Source: Syncephalastrum monosporum B8922
Taxonomy: Eukaryota > Mucoromycota > Mucoromycetes > Mucorales > Syncephalastraceae
Direction: 5' to 3'
NCBI GenBank assembly: GCA_000697355.1
Contig: JNEN01001207.1
Location: 62,001-126,000, forward strand
Length of the DNA stretch: 64,000 nt
Under the pieces are notes generated by a model. It worked only from the letters and a program-made list of their open reading frames with translations, searched no databases and was not told the DNA's origin. The translations under genes were made by a program, and so were the position numbers. Shown here one piece after another: positions 11,815 to 24,455 of this stretch. Position 1 is the first letter of the stretch. Each line of letters opens with the position of its first letter.

Positions 11815-14800
11815 ATGTTCCCTCTTTTAATATTATCAGCATTATGGACCGTATTCCATCTTGCGTACGCTGTGCCTGTCATCCCAGGTGTCTACATGAT
11901 CGAATACGCCAGTGACTATACCCAAGGCCACAAAAACCTACTATCCACGCTCGCCCAAGACCTATATCACATTCGTCAGACCTACTCATCGCCCCTCTTC
12001 CGCGGTGTTTCGCTGCACCTAAATACGCCCATTGACCAAGGTGGTATGGCGACGAAAAACAAAGGATTGCTCCAGCTCGTCCATCCTGCGCTGCACCACT
12101 TCCTCGCCAACCCGGCCGTTCGCAGAATCTACCCTGTTTATGAAGTCGCCCGCCCGCAATGGTTCAAAGAAGGCGACCGAGGACGCCGTCTGCCTTTTGA
12201 AGACTCGCTCAGTCAAATCGATCGCGTGCACCGGGAGCTTGGTTTGACAGGGACAGGGATGACTGTTGGCATCCTGGATTCAGGTACATGTTGCTCTTAA
12301 TATTATATTATTGTTTTTATTATTGCAGACGCATGTGCCCTGCGTAAAATATGTGCATGTCTCATCCTTATTGATTTTTTTTTGTTCCCGTTTTTCTAAT
12401 ATTACAAAGGTGTCGACTACGATCATCCGGCTTTGGGTGGTGGCTTTGGTTCTGGATACAAAGTTCAGCTGGGCCATAACCTTGTAAGCCCTGCTGATGA
12501 CGATAAGGATGCTGGCTCGCATCGACCAGAGAGCGACCCGTATGATATATGCACGAGCAATGAGGGTGGTAAGTAAAAAGTTAATTATGCGCTAGGCCAC
12601 ATGGCCAAGCAAGCAATCCAGCCATGGATGTGATTTTTACGCAGATATATAACTACAGGACACGGTACTCATGTCGCTGGTATCATTGGCGGTATATACC
12701 CTGAAAAGGTTCGCCAAATATCCGTTTCACTCGGAAAAACTGTATCCGAGTCTCACATATATGGTGTAGAACTTTGTCGGTGTGGCGCCTAATGCCACAT
12801 TGGGCATGTGGCGTATTTTTGGGTGCACTGGCGGTGCAGGTGAAGACACGGTGATTAAGGCCATGGAAATGGCTTACAACGCAGGTATGTTTACATCAAA
12901 AGAGGATTTAAAACATAGTCAGCTCATGTGCACCCAAAGGCTGCGACGTAATTAATCTGAGCCTTGGCGTCCAAAACGCGTGGCCTGAAGACCCCATGGC
13001 TGTTGTGGCCGATCGACTATCGCAAAAGGGAGTGACAGGTATGTCAGACACAAAAATTAATTTTATGCGCTCATTTTAACGAGACGACAGTGGTGTCTGT
13101 GGCGGGCAATCAGGGCACCGAGGGTGTGTTTATGCAAAACAGTCCAGCGTCAGGAAGCCATGTTGTATCCGTAGCCTCGGTCGACAACACTTTCCACTTT
13201 ACTAAAGTGATGCTTGTCCAAGAGCTCCCGGACAAAACCTTTCGTAAGCTTATGGAAGTTCACAGGGTGTTATTGATATATTAATTTTATGGTTTGCTCC
13301 TCCTCCTGCATATATGCAGCCTTCCAGCTTTCAACGTCGACCTCCAAGATGGTGAACGGCACGCTAGCCATCGTGAACGATAGCTCGGATCAAGTGACAC
13401 AGGCCTGTAAGAACAATACCGTTCAAGGCGTAAACAATAAAGTGCTCCTCGTGCGGCGCGGTGGCTGCACGTACGATGAAAAAGCCAAAGCAGCGGCTGA
13501 AGCAGGTGCCATCGCGGTCTTATTCTATGACGCTGCCCCGCAGCAGGACGCCATGCACGAGGAGCCGATATCGGCACAGACGTCCGACGGTATTCCGATC
13601 CCATGTGCCGGTATCACCTTAAGCACAGCACAGACCTTGATGGCCATGAACGCGTCCGTGCATGTCCTCTTTCCAAACGAAGAAATGGCAGAAGACATCA
13701 AAAGTGCCGGCCAGGTTTCGAGCTTCTCGAGTGTCGGTCCCACGTACGAGTTGGATCTAAAGCCGAGCCTGGCCGGGATCGGTGGCCAAGTCTACTCCAC
13801 TTTGCCGCGCCATATCAGCAACGGGTGGGGCACGCTATCGGGCACCTCCATGGCCTCGCCGCACGTGGCCGGTGTCATAGCGCTCATGAAGGAGTGGCAT
13901 AGACGTCACAATAGAACAGTCGATACACTGTATCTTACCGAACAATTGCAGAATTACGGTCGACTTGCGCTATACGAGGAATATGCTGATCACCCACTCA
14001 AGCAAGGTGCCGGTCTCGTTCAACGTAAGTCTTCTTCGTGAATATATATCTGATCCATCTCACTCAAAAAAAAAAAAATTGAACAGCTTATGATGCTATC
14101 ATGAATGGAGACATCCATGTATCGCCCGGCTATCTTAGCTTTAATGACACAAGTAAATCTTTGGGCAGCCGGGTCCTCCGCATCCATAACAACGGCCAGG
14201 AGCCAGCCAGCTTTGAATTTGGCCACCTCCCCTCCAAGGCGATCACAACATTTGCCAACGACTCGACTTTTACACCCTCCGAGCCAGCCGGCCGCGATGA
14301 CCTCCAGGTCAAACTCATGTTTAACCCTCGCAGACTGACGCTCCACCCGGGACAGTCCTCTGACGTGCACGTTACGGTCATAGATGTCCCCACCGTCCGT
14401 TTCCATTATCAGATGTATGGCGGCTACATTGAACTCACTCGGGAGGCTGGGCACCCGGCTCGCGTGCCGTATTTTGGCGTGCTCGGTGAAATGATCAAGC
14501 TGCCCTTGTTTGATACCGGGTTCCCCTATCTCGCCTCATCTAAAAACGACACCATCAAGTATGAGCCCAACGATGTGTTTACTTTCAACACCACCCAGAC
14601 AAATGAGCAGCCTCAACTTGTACTGCGTCTTCTCAGCCCAACCGCGCAAGCTGTCATTGAGGTCATGGATACAGGCGGTGCCTCTCTCGGTCAAGTTACA
14701 GGGGGTCCCTTTACTTACTGGGAGCGAAACCACCTTTCGGATGACGATTACTATCGGACCGTGACGTGGGACGGTAAAGTCGTGGCTGATTATACCACTG

Positions 14801-14928
14801 CGGACGATCCAAAACAAGTTCAGCGCGGGACGTATCGTCTGCGTGTACGCGCTCTCAAGATATTTGGCGATCCTGCCAAAGTTGACCATTGGGAAGAATG
14901 GACCTCAGGGCCAATTCTTTTACAATGA
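11815..14928 (+). CDS. Secreted subtilisin-like serine protease with PA insert
   Basis: Eight exons: 11815-12283, 12410-12568, 12659-12708, 12770-12884, 12940-13038, 13091-13243, 13320-14024, 14087-14928; 863 aa. Family S8 endopeptidase of the large Vpr/lactocepin-like type. A hydrophobic signal peptide (residues 1 to about 19) and a propeptide precede the catalytic domain. The triad is visible: Asp155 in VGILDSG, His211 in HGTHVAG, Ser525 in GTSMASPHVAG; the oxyanion Asn is in VSVAGNQG. A protease-associated (PA) domain is inserted between His and Ser (LLVRRGGCTYDEKAKAA, about residues 388-420). The C-terminal 280 residues form beta-rich Fn3-like modules with several N-glycosylation sequons. 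No membrane anchor is seen, so secretion is likely. All catalytic residues are intact. It probably serves extracellular protein breakdown. Confidence 0.93.
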
Positions 14929-16474
14929 GCTCGTTTGGCGTCCTAATTCATTATTTTTATCATTTGTCTCTTCATTATATGATACTCCATCACTGTGTAT
15001 TTCACTTAGCACCACATGTGTATATCCATCCATACAACCATCGCAATATAACACAAAATCTAGTAATATCAGTACAACGCAGAAGTATATATATGGCTAT
15101 GTCTGGGTTAAAAGTGAGTCATCTACTAGAGGCAAGATGAGAGCCTTAAAGTACGCTCAATGAAACAAACGGCAACTGGCGCCGAGAAAATATAGCTTGG
15201 ATGATCGCGGTTGTATATCTACCTAGTCGTACAGGATCGATCCGATCTCATTAACATCAAAGTATTCTTTACTGCAGCAATTCAATAAAATACTCTTGTT
15301 CTGTTGCAAACAATGGACAGATAAGTCGGCAACGGATGTGAGAGTGAAAGTATGCATTTATTCTGCGCATCGGTTCCGGACATCGCTCGCATGAGTTTGC
15401 ACACGGCGATAGCCGCCCATTCGGGGACGAGGCAGGAAAGTAGATCGATGTCAATACCGGATTTCTTAGGTATATACTCTGTCAAATGATATGGACTTGT
15501 ACATATGGATTTATACATCTCTCGATAGAAGAAGCGCACTAAATACAGGAAAAAGAAACAACTATACATATGTGAAAGAGCATGCTTATATCCTTTGATA
15601 TATTAGCAGACTTGATCTGTGACAGCTACCAACCCTATTGTTTGTCTTCACCCCAGCTCCCGTTTTGTAGAATAATATCAAGTGCTGCGCACGGTCATGG
15701 ATGCACTTTTGGGAACACCCTCGGAGAAGTCCTCCAATACGAAAACGCACACACGAATCGAAAAGTGCATATGCATAAGCAAGTATTTGACCGCCTCGAT
15801 TTAACTGTAGGCTACTGGAGTGAAAAACAAAACTACTAGCCCATCGCAAACAGTGCAAATAATTTCTTGGAGCGAACTCTCGCGCATTCCAGTCATGCCT
15901 GCATTTCCCAGTCTACAAACCCATTTGTAATGCTATGGCAAGTCAGATTTCTTTGACGAAAGATTACATTCGCCCACCGAAACTGTCTACCATCAACCCC
16001 AAGTCTGAATTTGGAAGTGGATACTCAGCTGCAGCGAAGCAGCTGATGCGCCTCATACACTTTTAGTCTCCAGGTTGGAAATCGGGTTCTTATGCTGAAC
16101 AGTATGCATTCACTTTTGCGTCTGATTTTTTCCTACAGATATTTATATCTTTTCGCTTTTTTACCAGCATTATGCAAATCAATGAAGGTTCTCTGAATGG
16201 TGCGTTCCTAAGGTATCAAAATGAGTGTTCACAAGCGCCTCAAAAGCAAGCCCATCCTGACGAGTGATACGCTCCATCGGTAAGAAGGTTGAATTTGGGA
16301 AGAAAAACAATCACAGGTATATCTTGATATGGTCAGGACTGCCAGATATGACGCGGTGACCCCAGACAGGGCATCTGATTCGCTATAAAAGCAAACTCAG
16401 ACTCAGAGCAACAAAGTTTTTATAGCCAGTACGCGTCGGGTGTGTCTTTTGTTTTCTCTTTATTATTATTCAGC
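14929..16474. other. Intergenic, 1.5 kb without a recognised gene
   Basis: AT-rich spacer between the subtilase and thioredoxin genes. Small frames are present on both strands but none shows codon bias, splice-supported continuity or motifs. The last 100 bp is the thioredoxin promoter. Confidence 0.55.
16384..16390 (+). promoter_or_regulatory. TATA box of the thioredoxin gene
   Basis: TATAAAA lies 85-91 nt upstream of the thioredoxin ATG at 16475, a usual fungal spacing for a strongly expressed gene. Confidence 0.55.
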
Positions 16475-16927
16475 ATGCCTATCGACAAGCACCCCAAGAA
16501 CCTTGCCGAGTTCAAGGAGCTCATCAGCTCCGATAAGCTCGTAAGTGTTGAATTCAACCCACCTTCTGAAGATGCATTGGCTGAGATGAGACTGAATAGG
16601 TCGTCGTTGACTTCTACGCCACCTGGTGCGGCCCTTGCAAGCTGATCGCTCCCAAGCTGGAGAAGCTCGCCGACCAATACACTGACGCCATCTTTGCCAA
16701 GGTCGATGTCGATGACGCCCCCGTAAGTCGAAATACACCTTGTGTGCTTCAAGGAAAAGACGTGTCTAATAACCTTGGGTGGTTTTTTTTATGTGTAGGA
16801 TATCGCTGGTGAGGTCGGTGTCCGCGCTATGCCCACCTTCATGTTCTTCAAGAACGGCAACAAGGTGCATGAGGTTGTTGGTGCCAACATTGTCAACGTT
16901 GAGAACGGCATCAAGGAGCACCTTTAA
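16475..16927 (+). CDS. TRX1: Thioredoxin
   Basis: Three exons, 16475-16540, 16600-16722 and 16799-16927, all joining in phase 0; 105 aa, the usual size of cytosolic thioredoxin. It reduces protein disulfides and is itself recycled by thioredoxin reductase. The active site WCGPC is at residues 31-35, preceded by VVDFYATWC and followed by KLEKLADQY; the cis-proline segment [11 protein letters not shown] is in exon 3. No targeting peptide is present, so the cytosol or nucleus is expected. Codons are strongly C-biased, indicating high expression. The symbol is generic because several paralogues are usual in fungi. Confidence 0.96.
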
Positions 16928-17711
16928 ATTATCATCTCCCAATAATAAAATCATTACTGCTGTATTACGGTATGGTTCTCTATTTCGATCCATGAACGTG
17001 GAGACAGAGCCTATTTACTCCACTGTTTGTAAACTTTCTGCAACCAATTAGTTGCTGTGAGATTTGATGTTGTGGGTAGGTTGTTGCTAGTAGCCGTTTA
17101 TGCACTGCTTTTGGCAGAAGGTATGTTGCAGTGATGGTATGACTGGAGTTCAGATCCACCAAGGGCCAGAGCCTCTTCCTCGCGTTCGAGGCGAGTGTTT
17201 CCGCTGGCGTCGATATCGCGCTACCATAATGCCGCACACTTCGGGCAGGAGGAAAGGCCTAACATAATCGACAACTACAGATCTCCTGTGTTATTTAATC
17301 TTAGCCGCTCCCGATGGTAACTTGTAATTCTTTATTGCCTGTGCGGTACTATGTGCCTTGCTTAGTTATAACGGGAGGTATATTCATATATAGAAGTCAG
17401 TGGCATATTAAGAGTCGAAATAATGTGATGAGTTGCCTACAAGCGAGGCGTTAACGAGTAAAGAAGTGGCAAGAAGATGTGAGAGTAAGTGAGCAAAATG
17501 CAAGAATGTGTCAAATTTAAACGACGGCACTGCAACCCAATCCCCATGGTCTTTGGCAGAGGGATCGGTATCTGAATCAGTGCGAATTAGGAAAAAATCG
17601 AAGCGACTGAAATGTGCGCTTTCCCACGAGCATTGGGCTTCTTTTCCTCCCCCACACCCCGTCTTCCTTTTCTTGTTCTTTTTTGTGCTCTTTTCCTGTT
17701 TCCTCGTTTCC
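16928..17711. other. Intergenic, no gene supported
   Basis: A GC-richer patch at about 17140-17240 has a minus-strand frame with acidic helix-like content (LEREEEALAL), but no start, splice partner or family could be found. The rest is AT-rich. The final 200 bp is the promoter and leader of the carboxylase gene. Confidence 0.45.
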
Positions 17712-20481
17712 ATGTTTCGTCTTTGTACGCAGTACAACGCCAAACCATGGCGCTTCTCACTCTCCACCCGGCACGCCTACTCCACTCAAGGTACCACGTT
17801 TTCCTTTGCTTCGCCTTCGTTGTCTCACATACGCGTCTTTTTACCTTTGAAAGCACGGAATACCCTCTTTGAAAAGATCTTGATTGCCAACAGGTACTAT
17901 CTAGGTCCAGCCGTCTCTGACTTGACATCTCATTCCTATGTTGACGACCAGAGGAGAAATCGCTTGTCGTGTCATGCGCACTGCCAAGAAGCTGGGTATC
18001 AAGACCGTCGCGGTCTACAGTGAGGCAGACGCCAACGCGCAACACGTGAAAATGGCAGACGAGGCCTTCTTAATTGGCCCCCCTCCCTCAGCTCAAAGCT
18101 ATTTGAGCATCGACAAAATTCTGAATGTCGCGCGCATGACAGGCTCTCAGGTATGAGGATGTGAGGATAGGGTCCAAAAGGCAAGGCATCGTTAAGACTG
18201 GTTTTTCTTTGAAAAGGCTATTCATCCAGGTTACGGCTTCTTATCCGAAAACGCCGAGTTTGCCGATCGCGTAACGGCCGAAAAACTCGCTTTTATCGGT
18301 CCGTCCGGCGACGCAATGCGCTCCATGGGCTCAAAAAGGTAAGCAGGGAAATGTACACCATGACTCGTAGACTGACACATGTTTCCCAATCCAGCGAGTC
18401 CAAATACATCATGGAAGACGCAGGCGTACCTGTTGTGCCAGGCTATCATGGTGAGAACCAGGACGTCAAATTCCTCAAAGAACAGGCGGACAAGATTGGG
18501 TACCCGGTGCTGATCAAAGCCGTCAAGGGCGGTGGCGGTAAGGGCATGCGTATCGTCCGCTCGCCCAGCGAGTTTGAGGAAATGCTCGAGTCGTCCAAGA
18601 ACGAGTCCATCAAGTCGTTTGGCGACGACAAGGTCCTCGTTGAAAAATACCTGGAGCGACCGCGGCACGTCGAGGTGCAAGTCTTTGCCGACAAACACGA
18701 CAACGTCGTCCATCTCTTTGAGCGCGACTGTTCTGTCCAGCGTCGCCACCAGAAGGTGATTGAGGAAGCACCCGGTCCGGGTCTGACAGAGGAAATCCGT
18801 GCTCAGCTCGGTGCCAAAGCTGTGGCGGCCGCGCGTGCCGTCGGTTACGAAAATGCGGGTACGGTCGAGTTCATTATGGACAATGTCGACAAGCAGTTTT
18901 ATTTCATGGAAATGAACACACGTCTGCAGGTAAAGCAAAGCTATCCAATCGGATTTTGGGTACGGAAGTATTAAGCTTAGGCGATTTGACAGGTTGAGCA
19001 TCCCGTGACCGAGATGGTGACCAACACGGACCTTGTGCACTGGCAATTTGAGGCAAGTTCAAAAGGAATTCTGGAGGGGGGGGGGGGTGGGGAGATATGT
19101 CTAGGTTCTTATACCACCTGATAGGTTGCGTCTGGCAACAGACTGCCGATGACACAGGAAGAGCTGCGCCTGATGGGCCACGCCTTTGAGGCCCGTATCT
19201 ATGCCGAGAATCCTTCCAAGTAAGCGCATAGCTTAAAGGACCCGCTTATTACATACTGACATTCCATCCTTAGCCACTTTTTGCCCGACACTGGCACTCT
19301 TTTCAGCGTGCGCACACCCGAACCCTCGGAGGATGTGCGCGTCGAGACGGGCTTCAACCAGGGCGACCAGATCAGCGTTCACTATGACCCCATGATCGCC
19401 AAGCTTGTCGTTCGCGGTGAAGATCGCAACGAAGCATTGCGTCGTTTCCGCCGTGCGCTTGAGCAATATCAGGTAAAGGGTACACACACGCTTGAAAAAG
19501 GTTGGGATACTCATTATTGTAGATCGTGGGCCTCAACACCAACATTGATTTCGTGAAACGCGTTGCTGAGCATCCCGAGTTTATCAAGGGCGAGGTCGAA
19601 ACCGGTTTCATTCAGGCAAGTGGGCAAACCAAAACAATCGCCTATCTCTGACTTTTTTTTTTTGATTCTTTTATAGCAATACGAGAAGGATCTGTTGAAG
19701 CCAGCTGAGACGCCTTCGCCCTTAACCCTGGCCACGGCTGCCAACGGTCTGCTACTGCAGGAGTATGCCCGCGCGCAAGTCAGTCAAAAAGGTATGAAAG
19801 AGTCCTTTGCTCTACATGCAGTATCTCATTCAGTGTGTGTAAATAGATCCCTTCAGCCCCTGGTCTACGCTGCACAACAACTTCCGCCTGAACGGCAAAG
19901 ATCCGCGTGAGTTTACTTTCATCTCCTCACACGGTGAGCACAAGGTAGCCGTCACACCGGCAGAGAAGGCTGGCAGTGTCGATATCGCCGTCACCCTCGG
20001 CGAGGATCAGGCCACCAAGACGTACACCAACGTGTCAAGTCACTGGGACGACGACGGCCAGGTCGTCTCCAGCATTGATGACAAGAAGGTCAAGAGCAAT
20101 GTGGTGGCCAAGGGCGAAAAGATTACTGTCTTTGACGAGGTACGTTTGAATGAAAGCAAGTTCTCTATGCCTCCTAACCCTGCGATCCTCCAATAGACCG
20201 GCCGCACCGACTTGACGCTGCCCACGCCCGGATACATTCTCGCAAGTGCAGCAGGTGCTGCCACCACGGGCTCGGTGAAGACACCTATGCCGTGTAAGAT
20301 CTCTCAGGTGCTCGTGAAACCAGGTCAGCAAGTCGAAAAGGATACCACCTTGATCGTCCTGGAGGCGATGAAGATGGAACACGTGATCAAGGCCCCTATG
20401 GCAGGTACCATCGATCAGGTCCTGTATGCGGTCGGTGACCTGGTGGATGAAAACAAAAACCTTGTCACTTTTGCAGAGTAA
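17712..20481 (+). CDS. MCCC1: Methylcrotonoyl-CoA carboxylase subunit alpha, mitochondrial
   Basis: Twelve exons: 17712-17790, 17854-17893, 17952-18150, 18217-18338, 18395-18929, 18993-19052, 19125-19219, 19274-19472, 19523-19615, 19677-19791, 19847-20139, 20197-20481; 704 aa. Biotin-carrying subunit of the leucine-breakdown enzyme that carboxylates 3-methylcrotonyl-CoA in mitochondria. A basic presequence precedes the biotin carboxylase domain ([23 protein letters not shown]-grasp [45 protein letters not shown]). The C-terminal biotinyl domain has EAMKMEH with the biotin Lys at residue 669. Details such as [10 protein letters not shown] and [10 protein letters not shown] favour MCC over propionyl-CoA or pyruvate carboxylase; a propionyl-CoA carboxylase remains a lesser alternative. 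Introns 6 (donor at 19053) and 9 (donor at 19616) begin with GC rather than GT. Confidence 0.9.
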
Positions 20482-20693
20482 ATTATATTATTAATACATG
20501 GAGCGCAACTTAAAAAGAGGAAGAAAGAGATAAAGAAGTTCATAAATGTACAAATCGCATCATTGCCAAAGAAAAAAGGAAGGAAAAGAGAAAAAGCGGC
20601 ATGTCTTCCTTCTTCCTTCTCATGCTACTGCTGTTTCTTTTACTAGGGCGACTCCTATACCGTGTTGATTGTTTCTTATGAATTCCGAGCCCG
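20482..20693. terminator. Convergent 3' spacer
   Basis: Short region between the stops of the carboxylase and the INTS10-like gene, A-rich then T-rich. It must hold both 3' ends; no gene fits. Inferred from position. Confidence 0.35.
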
Positions 20694-23600
20694 TTATACT
20701 TCCTCGTTTGCCTTGAGCACCATGTTCTTTAGGAACTTTTGCAGGACGAGACGCATGCGCTGTGGCGTGATCTTGGGCGAGTACCGTCGTATGCGGTACT
20801 CGAGACAACGTGTGATAATGTCCTTGGGCACAAATGAGCGCTGCATCTGTTCCGTATCCGCTACACTGCCGCCACCTGCGCTGCTGCTGTTACTGGCACC
20901 GTCGTCGGTTTCATGTCGCTTCGGGAGCATCACGGACGTAGCTGGGCGACTATAGTAGAACGAGGGCGACATCCAGTTGGCGTGCGCGTTCTTTTGGGAC
21001 GAGGCGGAGTACCACGTTGGCGACATGGACATGCTGGGTAAGATGGTGTTGGTGAACGAGGGTTGGTATATGGGCGGAGGCGGAGGCGGTACAGCTAAAC
21101 GACTGCTGCTACTGGTACTACTGGTATCGGGTCCGAGGGTGGCATCCAGCGACGGCAGGCGCCTGCCTTCATCGACAGAGGAGAGGCGCCGTCGATTGGA
21201 CTCGCTCGCAGCGGACGTGGAGGCGGGTGAGGAAGGGGCGGAGGGAGCGGCGTTGGCGATGTGGCGGTACGAGCTGCGCATGGCAAACTCGGGCGGTATA
21301 ATATCCAGCGTCACCGTATCGGACTCGTGCAGTTGTTGAATGGTTTGGAGGATATCGGATACGTAGACAAACTCCAAAAAGTCGCGGTTCTTAAACACGC
21401 GTTTTTCTTGCATGCGCCGCAGGATTTTCTGCCAAAAGTTGGTGCGTACCGCCCAGTAGGGCCAGCCATACTGCATCAGCACAATCATGTTGCCCGCCTT
21501 TTCGTCCCAACGCATGGCCGAGTCGATCGACGCCATGCCGCCACGTTGCTCTGATTCGCTGTCGAGACTGACAATCAGGTGTTTGATGCACCGCACGACC
21601 AGGCCTTCCTGCGTCACGCGCATCATGCCAAACTCGTGCCCGTGAAATACGTTCGCGGCCGTTCGACAATCTTCTTCATCTGCGATAAAGTCCTTTTCGT
21701 TCAGGTTTTCGGGGATAGGGAATACGGAAAGGATGATAGCGACCTCCAATGTGGATTGCTATATCAAACACATTCGGAGGGTCAATGATGATTTAAGCTG
21801 TTATCGACTGGATATCTTACCTGTATGCTCCCCACGAGCAGATAAATGACGCTAATGTTGTAGAGCACCCGAAAGGCAAACATGAAAGGGATATCATACT
21901 CTTCTGCTCTGTCAGCGTCCGTCTTCTCCTGTCGCCGCTGTATCTCGATCCGGTCGCAGATGCTTTGGGACAGCTTTAATGCCTTGGACAGATTGCCAGG
22001 CACGGATGGCTATGGCGCACATGTCAGACAGTCAATCCGAGCCGCTTCCTTTTCACTTACCGAAGAGAGTGCTAAGTCACTCCGCACCAGTAACACAGCA
22101 TTACAAATATCGAATGGGAGCTTGTAAGAGTCGATGATCCGGCACAGCTCTGCAAGCAAGTTAGCTCCATTGCAGTCCATCCTGTTCCGTTTCCATACCT
22201 TGCTCCCAGCTTCCGTAGATGCTACCCCAGTTGGTGGTGGGTGCAGTGGAGAGGCCCCACTGCCAGAGATCGACGATATGGCGCATGCAGTCAGCTGCCT
22301 TGCTCAGAATCTGCAGGGCCTCGTCGACGCCCCGCATGCAGTACGCATTTAGACCCTCGCCCCGGTCAGGCACGTGACTCTCCAGCCGGGGCTTCTTGCT
22401 GCCCCGTCCTTGCGACAAGGGCGACGCCCGCGGATCCGAAGCGCCTTCACTCTCGGAAGCTGTGCGCTTTCGGGTGGCATCACCCGCTGGTGAAGGGGAG
22501 GACCCGGGCTCTTTGTTGTGTTGGATGGACTTGCTGCGTTGAAAGCTCGGTTGGATGGCGCAGATGGGGATCAGGCACGACTTTTCTTCGCGGACGTCGT
22601 CGAGGGCGCACACTGCTCGGTAGTACTCGTAGCCAAACTGGACCAATTGTGCGGACGCGGCCATAAACTCACACATGAAAGCGACCATGACCTGCAGATC
22701 GTGGGGACTGTCCAGATCTGCGCCATTATTATGGGTACTGCTGTTGTTGCTGCTGCTTGTGGCAACGACCGGCTCTGCGTCGCGCTGCTCGTCTGGGTCG
22801 AGTCGTACATTTTGTCGCTGTTCGCGCATGTACTGGAAGCGATTTGCATGGGACAGGAAATCGAGGCGGGCCAGACCACCGTACCCGCAACAATCCAGTA
22901 AGGCGCATGTGAATCGCGTGAGCTCGACCCAGTTGTGGCGCTCGATGTAGTACTGCTGTCCGATCATCATGTACTGCTCAAAGAGCTTGTATGGGATAAC
23001 AATATAATGTTTGCTGTCGGTGGATTTGACGGTGGGCGTGCGGTCATGCCGTGTGAGGAGTATCCGCTGCTTCCACAGACGTTGTAATAGCTCGGTGACT
23101 AACTCAGGAGTGAGAACAGTTGCCCTAGAATGCATGTCAAGACCTACCCAGCACGGTGAGGCACTTTTCCTTGTGGCGAGGCTCGCCGGTTTCCATGGAC
23201 TTGGCACACAGGATCAAAAGATCGATGGCCCGAATCTTGAACGACAGATCGTATGAGTCAGATGCAGAGTGGAGTAGAATTGGATAGAATGGAATAGCTG
23301 AAGCGTGATCTTACCAAGTATTTGTATGCATGGCGTGGATAACCTTGGATATAGTCAAAGAGAACTTGGAAGGCGCGTAAACTGTCGATCTCCTCGAGAT
23401 AGGCTTACATAAGGTGATGACGGATGAGACAGTTGAAAAAGCAGGCGCGGAAGGTGCTTACCAGCTGCACTTTCGACGATGGATGATTGAATCAGGGCAG
23501 GCAATGATCCAAAGAAACCTAAGGAGACAAGATTAATGATAACAGAAATGTAAAAGGACAGCAACGTACGGCTCATGTCCGAGTCTGTGGTGGGGTCAAT

Positions 23601-24082
23601 ATGATCCGCGAGTTCAATAAGATAGGTCTGGAAAGTCTTGTGTTGGGCGCTGTTGGTTTGGCTAAAAGATGCGTAAGATAGAGGAAGGAAAAAGAGAATT
23701 ACGAGGTGGACATACAGCATAATAAAGCTCTGGATAGCCTTGTCCGTGTTGCCTTCCTTGATCGCTTGACGATGACTCGCAAACTGGAAAGACATAAGTA
23801 TACAGTGAGATGCAAAAGGAGACAACGGCTAACCTCAGCGTTGAAATTGTAAGCGTCATGGTCATGGTCTATTTGTTGTTCACCAGGAGAAGAAGGGGAA
23901 TGGGGGTCGAGTGTGGTGGAGAAGGATGCGACCGGGACCGGGCGATGTCGTGAGAATGAAAGACGCGGTTCTCTTTGGGGAGTGTCGCTGCTGCCGTTGC
24001 TACTAAGGTTGTTGCTGTCATAGTGGTTCGCGTCTGGGGTCGGTGTGCCGTTGGCTTCTGTTGTGCCAGGCGCTTGCGACAT
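20694..24082 (-). CDS. INTS10: Integrator complex subunit 10-like protein
   Basis: Ten exons on minus: 24082-23834, 23783-23716, 23661-23570, 23518-23462, 23403-23315, 23235-23148, 23098-22199, 22149-22061, 22009-21821, 21758-20694; 961 aa. INTS10 is a structural subunit of the Integrator, which cleaves nascent RNA at paused Pol II and snRNA genes. The C-terminal third resembles animal INTS10: a segment like GNMIVLMQYGWPYW, then WQKILRRMQEK, DFLEFVYVSDIL, VTLDIIPPE, and a terminal helix ending in VLQKFLKNM. In the middle, VIPYKLFEQYMMIGQQYYIE matches an INTS10 helix. The protein is mainly helical with two inserted low-complexity Ser/Pro loops (about 385-470 and in the last exon), which explain its extra length over the roughly 710-residue animal protein. 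Intron 23147-23099 is only 49 nt and skips an earlier AG; it alone keeps frame. Recognition is from memory of the family. Confidence 0.68.
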
Positions 24083-24455
24083 TGTGCGAAAAGACGAAAG
24101 AGACAAGAGGGCCTTCCTCAGTTTCACAAGGCGACTACAATTGATTAGCCGTCTCTCCACACCACGCACACACACACACAGACAATCACACACACTCACG
24201 GACACTCACGCACACTGTTTCGTTACTCATATCATACTTTGAAAATAGACTATTCGTTCTTTTATCAACGAGAATCTGGTTCCATGAACCACCGTCATTT
24301 TCTACCACTTTATATCGCTCTTGTTTTTACACGGATGCTTATTTTTTTCGGGAGCACGGCCAACTAATACCAAAAAAAAAAAAAAATGTGGGGTCTTTTT
24401 TTTTCACAGCACAGAGAGGGAAAAAGAGAGAGTTCCAGTCGCCGCTTCGTCTCCC
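24083..24455. promoter_or_regulatory. Shared divergent promoter region, INTS10-like / ECD
   Basis: 373 bp separate the two start codons. It contains a CA-rich repeat at about 24163-24212, an A-run at 24374-24386, and a TTTTTTTT tract near 24397. No gene fits. Co-regulation of the pair is an inference from the spacing. Confidence 0.45.

Noticed and set aside
17179..17195. T-arm-like hairpin (5-bp stem around GTTCGAG), possible tRNA
   Set aside because: No matching acceptor stem, anticodon arm or A box upstream, and the segment can be explained as chance pairing in a GC-richer patch.
18231..19046. 271-codon minus-strand open frame over the carboxylase
   Set aside because: It spans introns of a clearly conserved plus-strand gene and has no family features; a codon-bias shadow.
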